Below are positions 1-9,073 of a stretch of DNA of 64,000 nucleotides, one piece after another. How positions within the stretch are numbered: the first letter of the stretch is position 1; every line of letters begins with the position of its first letter. Location of the stretch: NCBI GenBank assembly GCA_965249895.1, contig CBDFNC010000005.1, forward strand, positions 2,914,001 through 2,978,000, in the 5' to 3' direction. A program made the position numbers and the translations under genes. Origin of the DNA: CBDFNC01 sp965249895. GTDB lineage: Bacteria > Pseudomonadota > Gammaproteobacteria > Enterobacterales > CBDFNC01. The notes beneath the pieces were generated by a model. It worked only from the letters and a program-made list of their open reading frames with translations, had not been told where the DNA came from and ran no database searches.

Positions 1-186
1 GCCAGCAACTAATGTCCACGGCAATCACTGGGCAAACTGACAAAGACATATCTGTATTTAAGAATGGACGCTAAATGCGCTCTGGCGCACGAATTTAAAC
101 CCTGATCCGCAGTGATTATTGGGGGTGATACAATCACTATACCTTACGCGGTTAAAGGTAAACTGGCTGTTAAGGAACTGACGTTA

Positions 187-1734
187 ATGAAACACATACC
201 ACTGCTGGCCTTACTCTCACTACTAGTTACAGCTTGTAGCAGCTCGCAACAAGAGAGCATCCAAGATCAAGCCAAACAACCGCAAGTCACGCCTGAAATG
301 ACGCCAGCAAAAAAACCAGCTCGTATTATCGAAAGTAATTTCCGCGGACAACTGGTGATGGGAGAGGATGAACAAGTTTTTATCCCCTGCGGCACCGGCA
401 GTGAATTTGTAGTACAAACCAATAAACAGCTCTCACGCCTTTACCAGCAGATCTCCGACCAGGAATACCAAGCTGTTTATATGGAGTTTTCCGGAGAATT
501 AATTGGCAGCGAAGCCAGCAAAGCAGAACTAAGAGTCGATAGAATTCACCATATGGCCCTGGCAAAAACCTCCCCACAATGCGCCAAACCCGTTTCCGGC
601 TTCCTGTTTCGCGCCTTCGGAGAAGAGCCATACTGGAACACACGTATTGTCGGACAAAAGTTGATGCTTGACACACCAAGCAGCAATCAGAAATATCATA
701 TTGACCGGTCTCAGTTTGAAACCACTCAGAAAAACAGTTTAACAGCCACCAATGAAAACGGTTACCTGCTGGTACTGAATATCTCTCCCGGCGAATGCTA
801 TAACCCCCGCACCAAAACGTACTGGGGTTATACCGCAAATATCAAAGCAGCCTGGGGCGCCTATACAGGTTGTGGAGAACCAGGCTGGCCGGTTACGGAT
901 CCCAGCCTGACTGGTCACTACCACGGCGTTTATCAATCCGCCGCCGATGAGAAGATGGAGACTGAGCTTGAGCTCAGAGATAACTACTCGGCGACCATTA
1001 CCTACGGCAGGATAAACAGGCCCGGATTAACTGAAACCGGATACTGGAAAACCAATGACCCGGAAGTCGTTACCCTGCTGCTCACCGAACGTAACAATAA
1101 GCATATACAACGCGAAATCAGTTTTACTCGTCAAGGGTTAGGTCTTTTTGCCAATATTCACAACCTGGCAGGACAAGATTACCGCCTGGGTAAAACAGGT
1201 TTGCAACTGGACAAAATGACCGGAGCTAAACCTCACACAACACAGGGAAAGGTTTATATTCCTCGAGAATTTTCCGCTGAAAACATTAACCCGGCGGCGA
1301 AAATAGATGCGGAAATAACCCGGGCCATAGCCGAATATTTCCGCTATCACAGGACCGACCCCGCCGATAGCAAATTTACTGCGGTTAAATACGATCTTAA
1401 TGACGATGGCTATAAGGATGCCCTGGTGTTGTTAAACTGGTGCAATAAACAGGGTTGTGTGGCGCTGATTTTTTCCGGCGGGCCAGACGGCTATAGTTTC
1501 CTCAGCAGGACCGAACAGGTTAAGACACCAATCCAGCTTGCCCAGGAGCAACATTATGACTGGCAAAATTTACAAGCCAATACCCAAGTTGGCTGGGTTG
1601 AACTTCTCTATGACGGCGTCAGTTATCCTGGAACCACTAAGGGACTAAGCCAAACACCTAAGCCAAGCGTTCAAACTGGCGTGGTTTTCTTTAGTAATGG
1701 CCTGCCCAAGATATGGACCCCAATCCCCAAATAG
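187..1734 (+). CDS. COG3650-like lipoprotein with NlpE-like region
   Basis: Predicted lipoprotein of 515 residues. The start at 187 is chosen because it gives a clean lipoprotein signal (MKHIPLLALLSLLVTAC, lipobox LVTAC with the cysteine near residue 17) and has AAGGA about 10 bases upstream; an in-frame start at 112 would add 25 non-signal residues. The segment RAFGEEPYWNTRI (about residues 141-153) is typical of the COG3650 family of uncharacterised membrane proteins. The following stretch (GHYHGVYQSAADEKMETELEL) recalls the NlpE N-terminal barrel but without its CXXC motif. The C-terminal third, with DLNDDGYKDALVLL, looks like a VCBS/FG-GAP-type calcium-binding repeat. It is probably an outer-membrane lipoprotein; its biochemical role is unknown. 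The family calls come from recalled motifs only. Confidence 0.75.
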   Translation: MKHIPLLALLSLLVTACSSSQQESIQDQAKQPQVTPEMTPAKKPARIIESNFRGQLVMGEDEQVFIPCGTGSEFVVQTNKQLSRLYQQISDQEYQAVYMEFSGELIGSEASKAELRVDRIHHMALAKTSPQCAKPVSGFLFRAFGEEPYWNTRIVGQKLMLDTPSSNQKYHIDRSQFETTQKNSLTATNENGYLLVLNISPGECYNPRTKTYWGYTANIKAAWGAYTGCGEPGWPVTDPSLTGHYHGVYQSAADEKMETELELRDNYSATITYGRINRPGLTETGYWKTNDPEVVTLLLTERNNKHIQREISFTRQGLGLFANIHNLAGQDYRLGKTGLQLDKMTGAKPHTTQGKVYIPREFSAENINPAAKIDAEITRAIAEYFRYHRTDPADSKFTAVKYDLNDDGYKDALVLLNWCNKQGCVALIFSGGPDGYSFLSRTEQVKTPIQLAQEQHYDWQNLQANTQVGWVELLYDGVSYPGTTKGLSQTPKPSVQTGVVFFSNGLPKIWTPIPK

Positions 1735-1805
1735 CCAGAGGCTTACTACCCTCCCCGCAAGTATGGGGAGAAACTGAAAGTAGCTGGATCAAGCCCCTTC
1801 CTTAC

Positions 1806-1834
1806 TAATAACCAAACAGCATTAGCGGTTATTA
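1806..1834. terminator. Weak hairpin between lipoprotein and baiN
   Basis: Inverted repeat TAATAACC / GGTTATTA with a 13-base spacer, in the gap between the lipoprotein stop and baiN. There is no clear T-run after it, so it could be a weak terminator, an operator or chance. Confidence 0.3.
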
Positions 1835-1881
1835 AAAGAGCAAGGTAAAATCCACCCTCTTTTTTTGTCAGCAGAATTTTC

Positions 1882-3078
1882 ATGATCCAGCAATACGATG
1901 TCATCATAGTAGGCGCAGGCGCCGCAGGTTTAATGTGTGCGGCCACCGCATCCTACCGGGGAAAGAAAACCCTGGTGCTGGATAATGCCAAAAAATCGGG
2001 CAGGAAAATTCTGATCAGTGGTGGTGGCCGCTGTAACTTCACCAATACCAATGTGGAGCCAGCCAACTTTCTGTGCCAAAACCCCCACTTCGTTAAGTCA
2101 GCCCTGGCACGCTACAAATCAGCGGATTTTATCGAGCTGGTAGAGCGCCATGGCGTTGAATATGAAGAACGCGACCACGGACAACTGTTCTGCCTCGATT
2201 CGGCCAAAGATATTTTAAATGTACTACTTACCGAGTGCGACTGGGCCGGCGCGCAAATTCAGCTGAGAACCGAAATACTCAATATCAGTAAACAAGACGA
2301 TAACCGTTTCTTGCTGGAAACCAGTGAATCAAGTTATCTCTGCCACTCTTTGGTTATCGCCACCGGTGGTTTATCCATGCCCAAGCTAGGCGCTACCCCT
2401 TTTGGCTTCAAGGTCGCAGAGCAATTTGGCCTCAAGGTCCTGCCCACCACGGCTGGCCTGGTACCGTTCACCTGGCACAGTGAAGACAAAACCAGATTCG
2501 AGCCCCTTTCCGGTATTAGTATTCCTGTCAAAGTAACGGCCAATAGCGGCATTTCCTTTAAAGAAGATATGCTGCTCACTCACAGAGGCTTATCTGGCCC
2601 AGTGATGTTGCAGATCTCTTCCTACTGGGAGCCTGGACAAACCATAGAAATCGACCTGCTTCCGGAAAACAACATCAGCGAGTTGCTTACTGGTATAGGT
2701 CAACAACACCCAAATCAAAGCCTGAAGAATACTCTGGCAAAATGTCTACCCAAGCGTTTTATCGAAGCTCACCTGGCTTCCAGTCAGTTACTGGATAAAT
2801 CACTTAAACAACTGATCCCGGCGGATATTAAATTTCTGCACGAGCAGCTCCATCACTGGCACTTATTAATGAACGGCACCGAAGGTTACCGCACTGCAGA
2901 AGTCACCAGGGGTGGCGTAGACACAGATGAGCTATCCTCCAAAACCATGGAAGCCAAGCGAGTGCCTGGTTTATATTTTATTGGAGAAGTAGTGGATGTC
3001 ACCGGCTGGCTAGGAGGGTATAACTTTCAGTGGGCCTGGGCGTCCGGTTTTTGCTGTGGCTCTGAGCTTTTTGAGTAG
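1882..3078 (+). CDS. NAD(P)/FAD-dependent oxidoreductase, BaiN/YhiN (HI0933) family
   Basis: Flavoprotein of 398 residues. The N-terminal dinucleotide-binding motif is GAGAAG at residues 11-16, a flavin-proximal GRKILISGGGRCNFTN follows, and the C-terminus carries GEVVDVTGWLGGYNFQWAWASG, the family hallmark that completes the FAD site. Length is usual for the HI0933/YhiN family. Members are poorly characterised in proteobacteria; the BaiN name comes from a clostridial bile-acid enzyme, so a bile-acid role should not be assumed here. In Escherichia coli yhiN lies near uspA, rsmJ and prlC, all of which occur later in this window, so this gene probably marks the ancestral left flank of the locus interrupted by BREX. 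Confidence 0.9.
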   Translation: MIQQYDVIIVGAGAAGLMCAATASYRGKKTLVLDNAKKSGRKILISGGGRCNFTNTNVEPANFLCQNPHFVKSALARYKSADFIELVERHGVEYEERDHGQLFCLDSAKDILNVLLTECDWAGAQIQLRTEILNISKQDDNRFLLETSESSYLCHSLVIATGGLSMPKLGATPFGFKVAEQFGLKVLPTTAGLVPFTWHSEDKTRFEPLSGISIPVKVTANSGISFKEDMLLTHRGLSGPVMLQISSYWEPGQTIEIDLLPENNISELLTGIGQQHPNQSLKNTLAKCLPKRFIEAHLASSQLLDKSLKQLIPADIKFLHEQLHHWHLLMNGTEGYRTAEVTRGGVDTDELSSKTMEAKRVPGLYFIGEVVDVTGWLGGYNFQWAWASGFCCGSELFE

Positions 3079-3124
3079 AAACAATAAAGTTCGCCCGTAG
3101 TGGAGTGGGTACAAACCTAAAGAA

Positions 3125-3142
3125 TGTTAATTTACATTAACA
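3125..3142. promoter_or_regulatory. Candidate BrxR operator (palindrome)
   Basis: TGTTAATTTACATTAACA is an inverted repeat with 6-base arms (TGTTAA/TTAACA) around a 6-base centre, about 135 bases upstream of brxR in the only large gap before the operon. BrxR proteins are dimeric WYL-type repressors that bind inverted repeats upstream of BREX operons, so this is the best visible candidate. No convincing -35/-10 pair was found around it. Confidence 0.4.
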
Positions 3143-3276
3143 AAATACCTTTACGAGCCGTGGGTAAAACAGTGAAATATGGCCAAATACTCAAACCAAT
3201 TGAAGTCAGACCCAAAATGAGTCAAACTATACACCATTATTCTATCTTTATGATCCAATAGACAATATAACTGCAA

Positions 3277-4161
3277 ATGGACAAACTCAGTTACGCACAA
3301 AAACAGCGTTTAGCCTACATCGACTTCAAACTCATGTTTGTTGGCCATTTCTCACGCGTAGAGGTCGTCGAACACTTTAAGATGGGACTCTCTAATGCAA
3401 CGCGTGATATCAACTTATACAAAGAGTTAGCTGGAGATAACCTGGAATACGATAATGCAGAGAAGCGCTACTTCCAGACACAATCCTTCAACCCCTTGTT
3501 CACTTATGACCCACAAAAAGCGCTGACTAAACTCACCCACCATCTGAGCGACAGCTTGGATGAAGTATCAGATGTAAAGTTTCCATTTGAAACACCAAGT
3601 CATTTGTCAGCGCCCAATATTTTTCACATAGCAACCCTTACCCAGGCTGCTCTTAATGGCCGAACAGTAGAAATTGACTATGTGTCTCTAGGGAGCGGGA
3701 CTAGCACGCGAGTGATCATGCCACATAGTATTGTTGATAATGGCCTGCGCTGGCATGTCAGGGCATTTGATACTAGATCAAATGAATTCAGAGATTTTGT
3801 GATCACCCGTATAACCAATGCAATATTTTCAGATCTGCGCATTGAAGAGCATCAAACTAAGATGGCCGACAATCAATGGCTGCGCATCGTACCATTAGAG
3901 TTGGTTCCTCATCCAAACAATATCAAACACACTCAAGCGATTGAACTGGATTACGGTATGAAAGATGCCGTATTAAACCTGGATGTGAGAGCAGCCGTTG
4001 CGGGCTACCTGCTTCGCATATGGAATGTTGACTGCTCTGCCGACGCAAGCCAAAGCTCACCCGAGCACCAATTATGGTTACGCAATACACAAACCTTATA
4101 CGGGGTTTCTAACCTTCACCTGGCCAGCGGCTACCAAAAGGAGAACTCGAATCATGGCTGA
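3277..4161 (+). CDS. brxR: BREX transcriptional regulator BrxR (wHTH-WYL)
   Basis: WYL-domain regulator of 294 residues at the head of the BREX operon. Residues about 1-70 form the winged helix (FSRVEVVEHFKMGLSNATRDI reads as the recognition region). The WYL domain covers about 110-200; the signature triad appears as WHV in GLRWHVRAFD. A WCX-like C-terminal domain follows. BrxR homologues in Acinetobacter and Escherichia fergusonii are dimers that repress BREX from inverted-repeat operators and may sense a nucleotide-like ligand through WYL. The stop overlaps the brxA start by 8 bases, so it is co-transcribed with the system. No good ribosome binding site precedes the ATG, which may keep its level low. 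Confidence 0.88.
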   Translation: MDKLSYAQKQRLAYIDFKLMFVGHFSRVEVVEHFKMGLSNATRDINLYKELAGDNLEYDNAEKRYFQTQSFNPLFTYDPQKALTKLTHHLSDSLDEVSDVKFPFETPSHLSAPNIFHIATLTQAALNGRTVEIDYVSLGSGTSTRVIMPHSIVDNGLRWHVRAFDTRSNEFRDFVITRITNAIFSDLRIEEHQTKMADNQWLRIVPLELVPHPNNIKHTQAIELDYGMKDAVLNLDVRAAVAGYLLRIWNVDCSADASQSSPEHQLWLRNTQTLYGVSNLHLASGYQKENSNHG

Positions 4162-4753
4162 ATATAAAACGTATCTGGGCGACCTCATTGGTGGCAGCCT
4201 AATGATCAAAGAGAGCCAACTGATTGCGGATCTGCTGCTAACTAGTCCAACAAAGGAAGCTTGGGACAACGCCATTGTAGAACAAAACATCTTACAAAAG
4301 CGCTCTCCCGCTTCAGCAAAACGCAACGCAGGGACAATCAAAAAACGTATTGCGAAACTGGATGACGACTTCCTAAAAGCCCTGGCGAATGCCAACCATG
4401 AAGAAGCCTCTCAGCTGATGATGGCTGCAACCTTAATAAATTCACCTCTGTTAGCAGACTTTATGCGAACCGTTGTGATGGAAGCCAAACGTCTTTACCG
4501 CGAAAGTATCGACGTAAAAGATTGGCAATATTTTTGGGAAGATCGGTCCCGTATTTATCCTGAGTTTGCTGAAATGTCAGAGTCCTCAATCTATAAAATC
4601 GCTCAGGTGGCATTTAAGGTAATGGCAGACGGCGGCTTTTTGGAAAGTACAAAAACAAAGATATTAACCAATATCTTTGTTACGCCAGATGTACGCAACT
4701 TGCTTATCTCTATGGACAAAGAAGAGATCATTCAAGCCATGGAGATCTACTAA
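4154..4753 (+). CDS. brxA: BREX protein BrxA (DUF1819)
   Basis: BrxA, 199 residues. The start at 4154 (MAEYKTYLGDLIGG) is chosen over an upstream in-frame start at 3998, which would lie deep inside brxR. AAGGAG sits 10 bases before it, and the length matches the family (about 200). It contains the N-terminal GGSLMIKESQLIADLLL pattern of DUF1819. BrxA has a NusB-like all-helical fold, binds DNA and is required for type 1 BREX activity in some systems. Its stop codon overlaps the brxB start by one base (TAATG), which suggests translational coupling. Confidence 0.9.
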   Translation: MAEYKTYLGDLIGGSLMIKESQLIADLLLTSPTKEAWDNAIVEQNILQKRSPASAKRNAGTIKKRIAKLDDDFLKALANANHEEASQLMMAATLINSPLLADFMRTVVMEAKRLYRESIDVKDWQYFWEDRSRIYPEFAEMSESSIYKIAQVAFKVMADGGFLESTKTKILTNIFVTPDVRNLLISMDKEEIIQAMEIY

Positions 4754-5316
4754 TGAATCAGCTTCAACAACGCTTAGATCAAATCCAAGGCCGTCTGGAA
4801 AGTGAAGAATTTCTACAAAATAAAGAGCTAGGCGGCGAAATCGGCTTTTACATCTTTGACTACGCCCCTGAACATGAGCTCGCCGTGCGTGAGCATATCA
4901 AGCTGCTAGAAAAAAAACTCAAACACCGAGACTACAAATTCGCCAGCATCAACCTGTTCGAAATGATCATCAAGCTGCTCGAATCGCGCAAACTGCTGAA
5001 CAAAGCCTTCAAGATGCAATTTACCAAGGGGGACGATGCACTTTTTAAAGCCCTAAAAGGTCCGTTGGAACAAAACCGAGTGGCAGAATTCATCGTTAAC
5101 GAGGCCCAACTCGAAAACTGCGATTTCATCATGCTACACGGTATGGGAAGTGTATGGCCTATTGTGCGAGGTCATGGTTTGCTTAACGCCTTACATGCCA
5201 AAGTAGGGGAGGTCCCTACTGTTATGTTTTACCCAGGTGAGTATGATGGGGCGGCACTCAAACCATTCGGCCGGGTGGAATCGAACAACTATTATCGAGC
5301 CTTTAAACTCGCTTAA
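4753..5316 (+). CDS. brxB: BREX protein BrxB (DUF1788)
   Basis: BrxB, 187 residues, close to the family norm for DUF1788. The conserved features visible are the N-terminal GEIGFYIFDYAPEHELAVREHIKLL and the C-terminal HGMGSVWPIVRGHGLLNALHAK with VMFYPGEYDG. BrxB is essential for BREX in studied systems and is thought to bridge PglZ and the BrxC ATPase; it has no catalytic motif. It starts on the last base of brxA and is followed by a 52-base gap before brxC, the first real gap inside the operon. Confidence 0.92.
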   Translation: MNQLQQRLDQIQGRLESEEFLQNKELGGEIGFYIFDYAPEHELAVREHIKLLEKKLKHRDYKFASINLFEMIIKLLESRKLLNKAFKMQFTKGDDALFKALKGPLEQNRVAEFIVNEAQLENCDFIMLHGMGSVWPIVRGHGLLNALHAKVGEVPTVMFYPGEYDGAALKPFGRVESNNYYRAFKLA

Positions 5317-5368
5317 ACAACTACGCCATTGACAGCTGTCAATAAAAAGAACTCAGCCAGGAATAAAA

Positions 5369-8300
5369 ATGCAAAATATGAAATTGCAGCAATTGTTTAC
5401 TAAAGATATTTCTCGCCCTATCAATGGCGTGGTAAAAGCTGATCAAATAGGTAACGACACCGTATTTATTGAATTAGATGAATATGTCATCACTACCGAA
5501 CTTAAAGGCCATATCGAACAGTTTTTTGAATACTACATGCCGTCAGTGCATGATCCGAAAAAAGCGTCTGAAACAGGTAAGTCAGGCATTTGGGTTTCTG
5601 GCTTCTTTGGCTCGGGTAAATCGCACTTTATCAAAATCATGTCGTATCTACTTAAAAATGTAGAAACAACCCACGATGGCGCCACCAAACGCGCTATCGA
5701 CTTCTTTGAAGAAAAGCTGGCAGATGAGCAGTTGCTTTTAGGCAACATGCATCAGGCTATTCAAAAAGAGAACAATGTCATTCTTTTCAACATCGATAGC
5801 CGCGCTGATACCGACGATAAAGAAGACGCGATCTTAAAAGTGTTCCTTAAAGTCTTTAATGAAAAAATGGGCTACTCTGGCGACCACGCCCACATTGCAG
5901 ATTTAGAGCGCGATTTAGATGCCCGTGGCAAACTGGAAAGCTTTCATCAAGTATTTGAAGAGCTAACAGGCTCACCATGGCTGGAAGAGCGTGATTCTTA
6001 TGACTTCTACCGTGATGAATTAGCCAATGCTTTCTCTAAAGTCACAGGCCAGTCCGAAGAATCAGCGCGTCAATCTATCGAGCGTTTAGAAAACAACTTC
6101 ACTCTCGACATTCAAAACTTCTGCAAGTGGGTAAAACAGTACTTGGATGGCAGCCCAGAGCGCCGCATCAGCTTCTTCGTGGATGAAATTGGCCAGTACA
6201 TAGGCCAAAACACCCAAATGATGCTTAAGCTGCAAACCATCACAGAAAACCTTGGCACTATCTGTGAAGGCCGGGCCTGGGTTGTAGTTACATCGCAAGA
6301 AGATATCGATGCCGTGCTTGGTAAAATGCAGGAAGGCTCGCGTAAAAACGACTTCTCACGGATCCAACAACGTTTCCAACGCATATCGCTTTCAAGCTCC
6401 AACGTAAATGAAGTAATTGAAAAGCGCCTGTTAGACAAGACCGAACCTGCTGCTAAAGCGCTAAGCGCCCTTTACAACGAAAAAGGCGACATTATTCGCA
6501 GTCAGCTGTGCTTCGGAAACACCAACAAAGCGGAGTTTAATAACTTCTCTAGCATTGAGAGCTTTGTTTCCAGCTATCCGTTTGCCCCGTACCAATACAA
6601 CCTGATCCAAAAAGTGTTTTCTGGAATCAGTCAGGCAGGCGCCGCAGGCACCCACCTTGCCAAAGGTGAGCGATCTCTAATTGAAGCTTTCCAAACCGCA
6701 ACCAACCAATTTGTCGATGACAATATTGGCCGTTTAATTCCGTTATACAGTTTCTATCCGTCCATTAAGAAATTCCTGGATACAGCCGTAGTGCGCGATA
6801 TCAACCAGGCCGCAGAAAAGAGCTCTATTTCTACGTTTTCGGTACAAGTTCTGCAAACCCTGTTTATGATCCGCTATGTCGACGAGATGCAATCCACTAT
6901 CGACAACATAGTGACCCTTTGTATCAGTGAAGTGGATCAAGACAAACGCCAGCTGCGTATCGATATTACCGATAGTTTAGATGCACTTGAACGTAACTTG
7001 TTGATTGCCCGTCAGGACGATAAATATATCTTCTTAACCAATGAGGAAAAGGAGATAGAAAAAGAGATCCAAAACACTGAGATAGAAACCTCAGACGAAA
7101 CCGCAGAGCTAAGTAAAATTCTGTTTGAAGAGATCTTAAAAACCAATAACAACTATCGTTACCCAGAAAACAAGCAAGATTTCCCCGCATCACGTTTCTG
7201 TAATGGTCAGCCATTTGATCGCATCACAGACAATGACCTGGTTGTGAAGGTCGTCTCTCCCATTGATGCCAGCTATGACGAGATGTCAGCCGCGATTTGC
7301 AGTAATGAATCAAGCGAGGCCATCTTAATCAAGCTGCAAGATAAGCAAAAACTTTTTGCCGAGCTGCGCACCTATATCCGCACCGCCAAGTACACCAAAC
7401 GTAATGCGGGCCGCGATGCCGATATGGAGATCCTGATCCGAGCCAAAGCAGCGGAAAATAACGCTCGTCGCAAACAAATAGTCAGCGCGTTAGAGGAAAC
7501 CATCAAGCAATCTGATTTTTATGCCCTTGGCCAAAGTCATGACGCCAAAGGCGCTTCGCCGAGCGCCATGCTGGATAACGCTTATCGCCACGTCATTGAA
7601 AACACTTTCAACAAGCTAAAATACGTTAAACCCTATCAAGGCAATATCAAGCAGCAAATTCAGCAAACCCTGATAGTGGATGATCTAAGCAAGCTCAATA
7701 TCGACCTGACCGATATAGCAGCAAACCCACTGGCAATCAGTGAGCTCGATCAGCACATTGCTATTAGCGATGACTATGGCCGCCCTGTCACCGCAGGCGA
7801 CTTAGTGAAAAAGTTCTCGCGCCGCCCATTTGGTTGGAATGACGATGAAATCATCCTGATAATTGCTCGCCTTGCGGTCGCTAACAAAATCACCCTGCAA
7901 GCCAATCAGCAAGATGTGCCGCTACGCAAAGCCGCAGAGCATCTTGAAGGTACTGCAAAACGCGCCAATCTGCGTATTCGCCGTATCAAGCAACAATCAG
8001 AAGCCAACCTGAAAAAGGCGGCCAAACTATACAAGTCTATTTTCCATAAAAATGCGCCAGCAAAAGAAAAAGACTTATTTGAACAGGCGAAAAACTTAAT
8101 CAAAGGCATGCTTGCCAAGCTGAAAGACTTCAATGCCAAAGCCAATACGGGCAAATTCCCGGGCAAAAATGAAATTGAAGATGGCATCATCTTGTTGGAG
8201 GCGCTTACTGAGCAGCACAGCAGCTTTCAGTTTATCGATGAATTTTTACGTCAAGACACAGAGCTAAAAGACTTTGAAGAAAGCTACGAAGACTTAGAAG

Positions 8301-9073
8301 TCTTCTATGAAAAGCAGTTCAGCACCTGGCAAAGCCTGACTAAAGCTCTGGAAGTGGATTTTGCCAAAAACCGCTATCTTTTGGACTCTTCAACGGAAGC
8401 CAGTACAGCGTTAAGCAAGTTAGAAGCTATCTATAACAGCCCTAACCCATATAGCAAAATACGTGATGTAAAAGGCTTAATTGAAAAAGTAGAAGCTGTA
8501 AACAACCAGTTGCTTGATGAGCGCCGTAAAGAGGTCGCCAGCAAATTGCAAACCGCGATTGCCGATGTACAGCAACACGTGTCTGAAGCCAGTGCGCCAG
8601 ACATCATCAGCAACAAAGCCCTAAGACCATTGCAGCAATCACTGAAGCGTTTGGATAGCCACAGCAGTATTGCAGAGATCAACGAAGAACTACGTAACTC
8701 AGAAACCTTGGTTGAAGATGCTGAGATGGTCATCAACTTATACATTGATGAGCAGCGAAAAGCCGCCGTCCAACAAGCAGAAAAACTAGCTAAAGAAGCG
8801 GAAAAAGCCAGGCAACTGGAAACCGCTACAGTTGGTTCAGATGGTGGTATTCAAGACCCAACAAATGTTAATCCAGCTAAAGCACCTGAGCCTGTAAAAG
8901 TTGCCAAACCTAAAGCTAAGAAAATCGTCACAGTTGAAACAGGCGCCCTTTATCGAGAGATGTGCGACTCAAGTTACCTGGAAACAGAGCAAGAGCTGGA
9001 TAATTACTTAGCGACATTAAAAGATCGCCTGTCCGAATTGATTGTATCTAACCACAAGGTACGAATTAAATAA
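5369..9073 (+). CDS. brxC: BREX P-loop ATPase BrxC
   Basis: BrxC, 1234 residues, the large ATPase of type 1 BREX. The Walker A motif GFFGSGKSH lies at about residues 78-86; ISFFVDEIGQYIG at about 264-276 is Walker-B-like. The C-terminal half (about 860-1150) is rich in Lys/Glu helices and probably coiled coil. The last 50 residues (YREMCDSSYLETEQELDNYLATLKDRLSELI) are the conserved BrxC tail. BrxC is an ORC/Cdc6-like AAA protein needed for exclusion and, in most systems, for methylation. The start at 5369 (MQNMKLQQLF) has a near alternative at 5378. The stop overlaps the next start by one base (TAATG). Confidence 0.95.
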   Translation: MQNMKLQQLFTKDISRPINGVVKADQIGNDTVFIELDEYVITTELKGHIEQFFEYYMPSVHDPKKASETGKSGIWVSGFFGSGKSHFIKIMSYLLKNVETTHDGATKRAIDFFEEKLADEQLLLGNMHQAIQKENNVILFNIDSRADTDDKEDAILKVFLKVFNEKMGYSGDHAHIADLERDLDARGKLESFHQVFEELTGSPWLEERDSYDFYRDELANAFSKVTGQSEESARQSIERLENNFTLDIQNFCKWVKQYLDGSPERRISFFVDEIGQYIGQNTQMMLKLQTITENLGTICEGRAWVVVTSQEDIDAVLGKMQEGSRKNDFSRIQQRFQRISLSSSNVNEVIEKRLLDKTEPAAKALSALYNEKGDIIRSQLCFGNTNKAEFNNFSSIESFVSSYPFAPYQYNLIQKVFSGISQAGAAGTHLAKGERSLIEAFQTATNQFVDDNIGRLIPLYSFYPSIKKFLDTAVVRDINQAAEKSSISTFSVQVLQTLFMIRYVDEMQSTIDNIVTLCISEVDQDKRQLRIDITDSLDALERNLLIARQDDKYIFLTNEEKEIEKEIQNTEIETSDETAELSKILFEEILKTNNNYRYPENKQDFPASRFCNGQPFDRITDNDLVVKVVSPIDASYDEMSAAICSNESSEAILIKLQDKQKLFAELRTYIRTAKYTKRNAGRDADMEILIRAKAAENNARRKQIVSALEETIKQSDFYALGQSHDAKGASPSAMLDNAYRHVIENTFNKLKYVKPYQGNIKQQIQQTLIVDDLSKLNIDLTDIAANPLAISELDQHIAISDDYGRPVTAGDLVKKFSRRPFGWNDDEIILIIARLAVANKITLQANQQDVPLRKAAEHLEGTAKRANLRIRRIKQQSEANLKKAAKLYKSIFHKNAPAKEKDLFEQAKNLIKGMLAKLKDFNAKANTGKFPGKNEIEDGIILLEALTEQHSSFQFIDEFLRQDTELKDFEESYEDLEVFYEKQFSTWQSLTKALEVDFAKNRYLLDSSTEASTALSKLEAIYNSPNPYSKIRDVKGLIEKVEAVNNQLLDERRKEVASKLQTAIADVQQHVSEASAPDIISNKALRPLQQSLKRLDSHSSIAEINEELRNSETLVEDAEMVINLYIDEQRKAAVQQAEKLAKEAEKARQLETATVGSDGGIQDPTNVNPAKAPEPVKVAKPKAKKIVTVETGALYREMCDSSYLETEQELDNYLATLKDRLSELIVSNHKVRIK

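Noticed and set aside
76..89. Short TGCGC/GCGCA hairpin near the left end
   Set aside because: Five-base arms without a T-run; too weak to call a terminator.
223..838. Open frames opposite the first lipoprotein gene
   Set aside because: They overlap a clear lipoprotein gene in full and have no motif, ribosome site or plausible composition; they are shadows.
3998..4153. A longer brxA beginning inside brxR
   Set aside because: It would overlap brxR by 164 bases, and the extra 52 residues match no BrxA; ATG 4154 has a good ribosome site.
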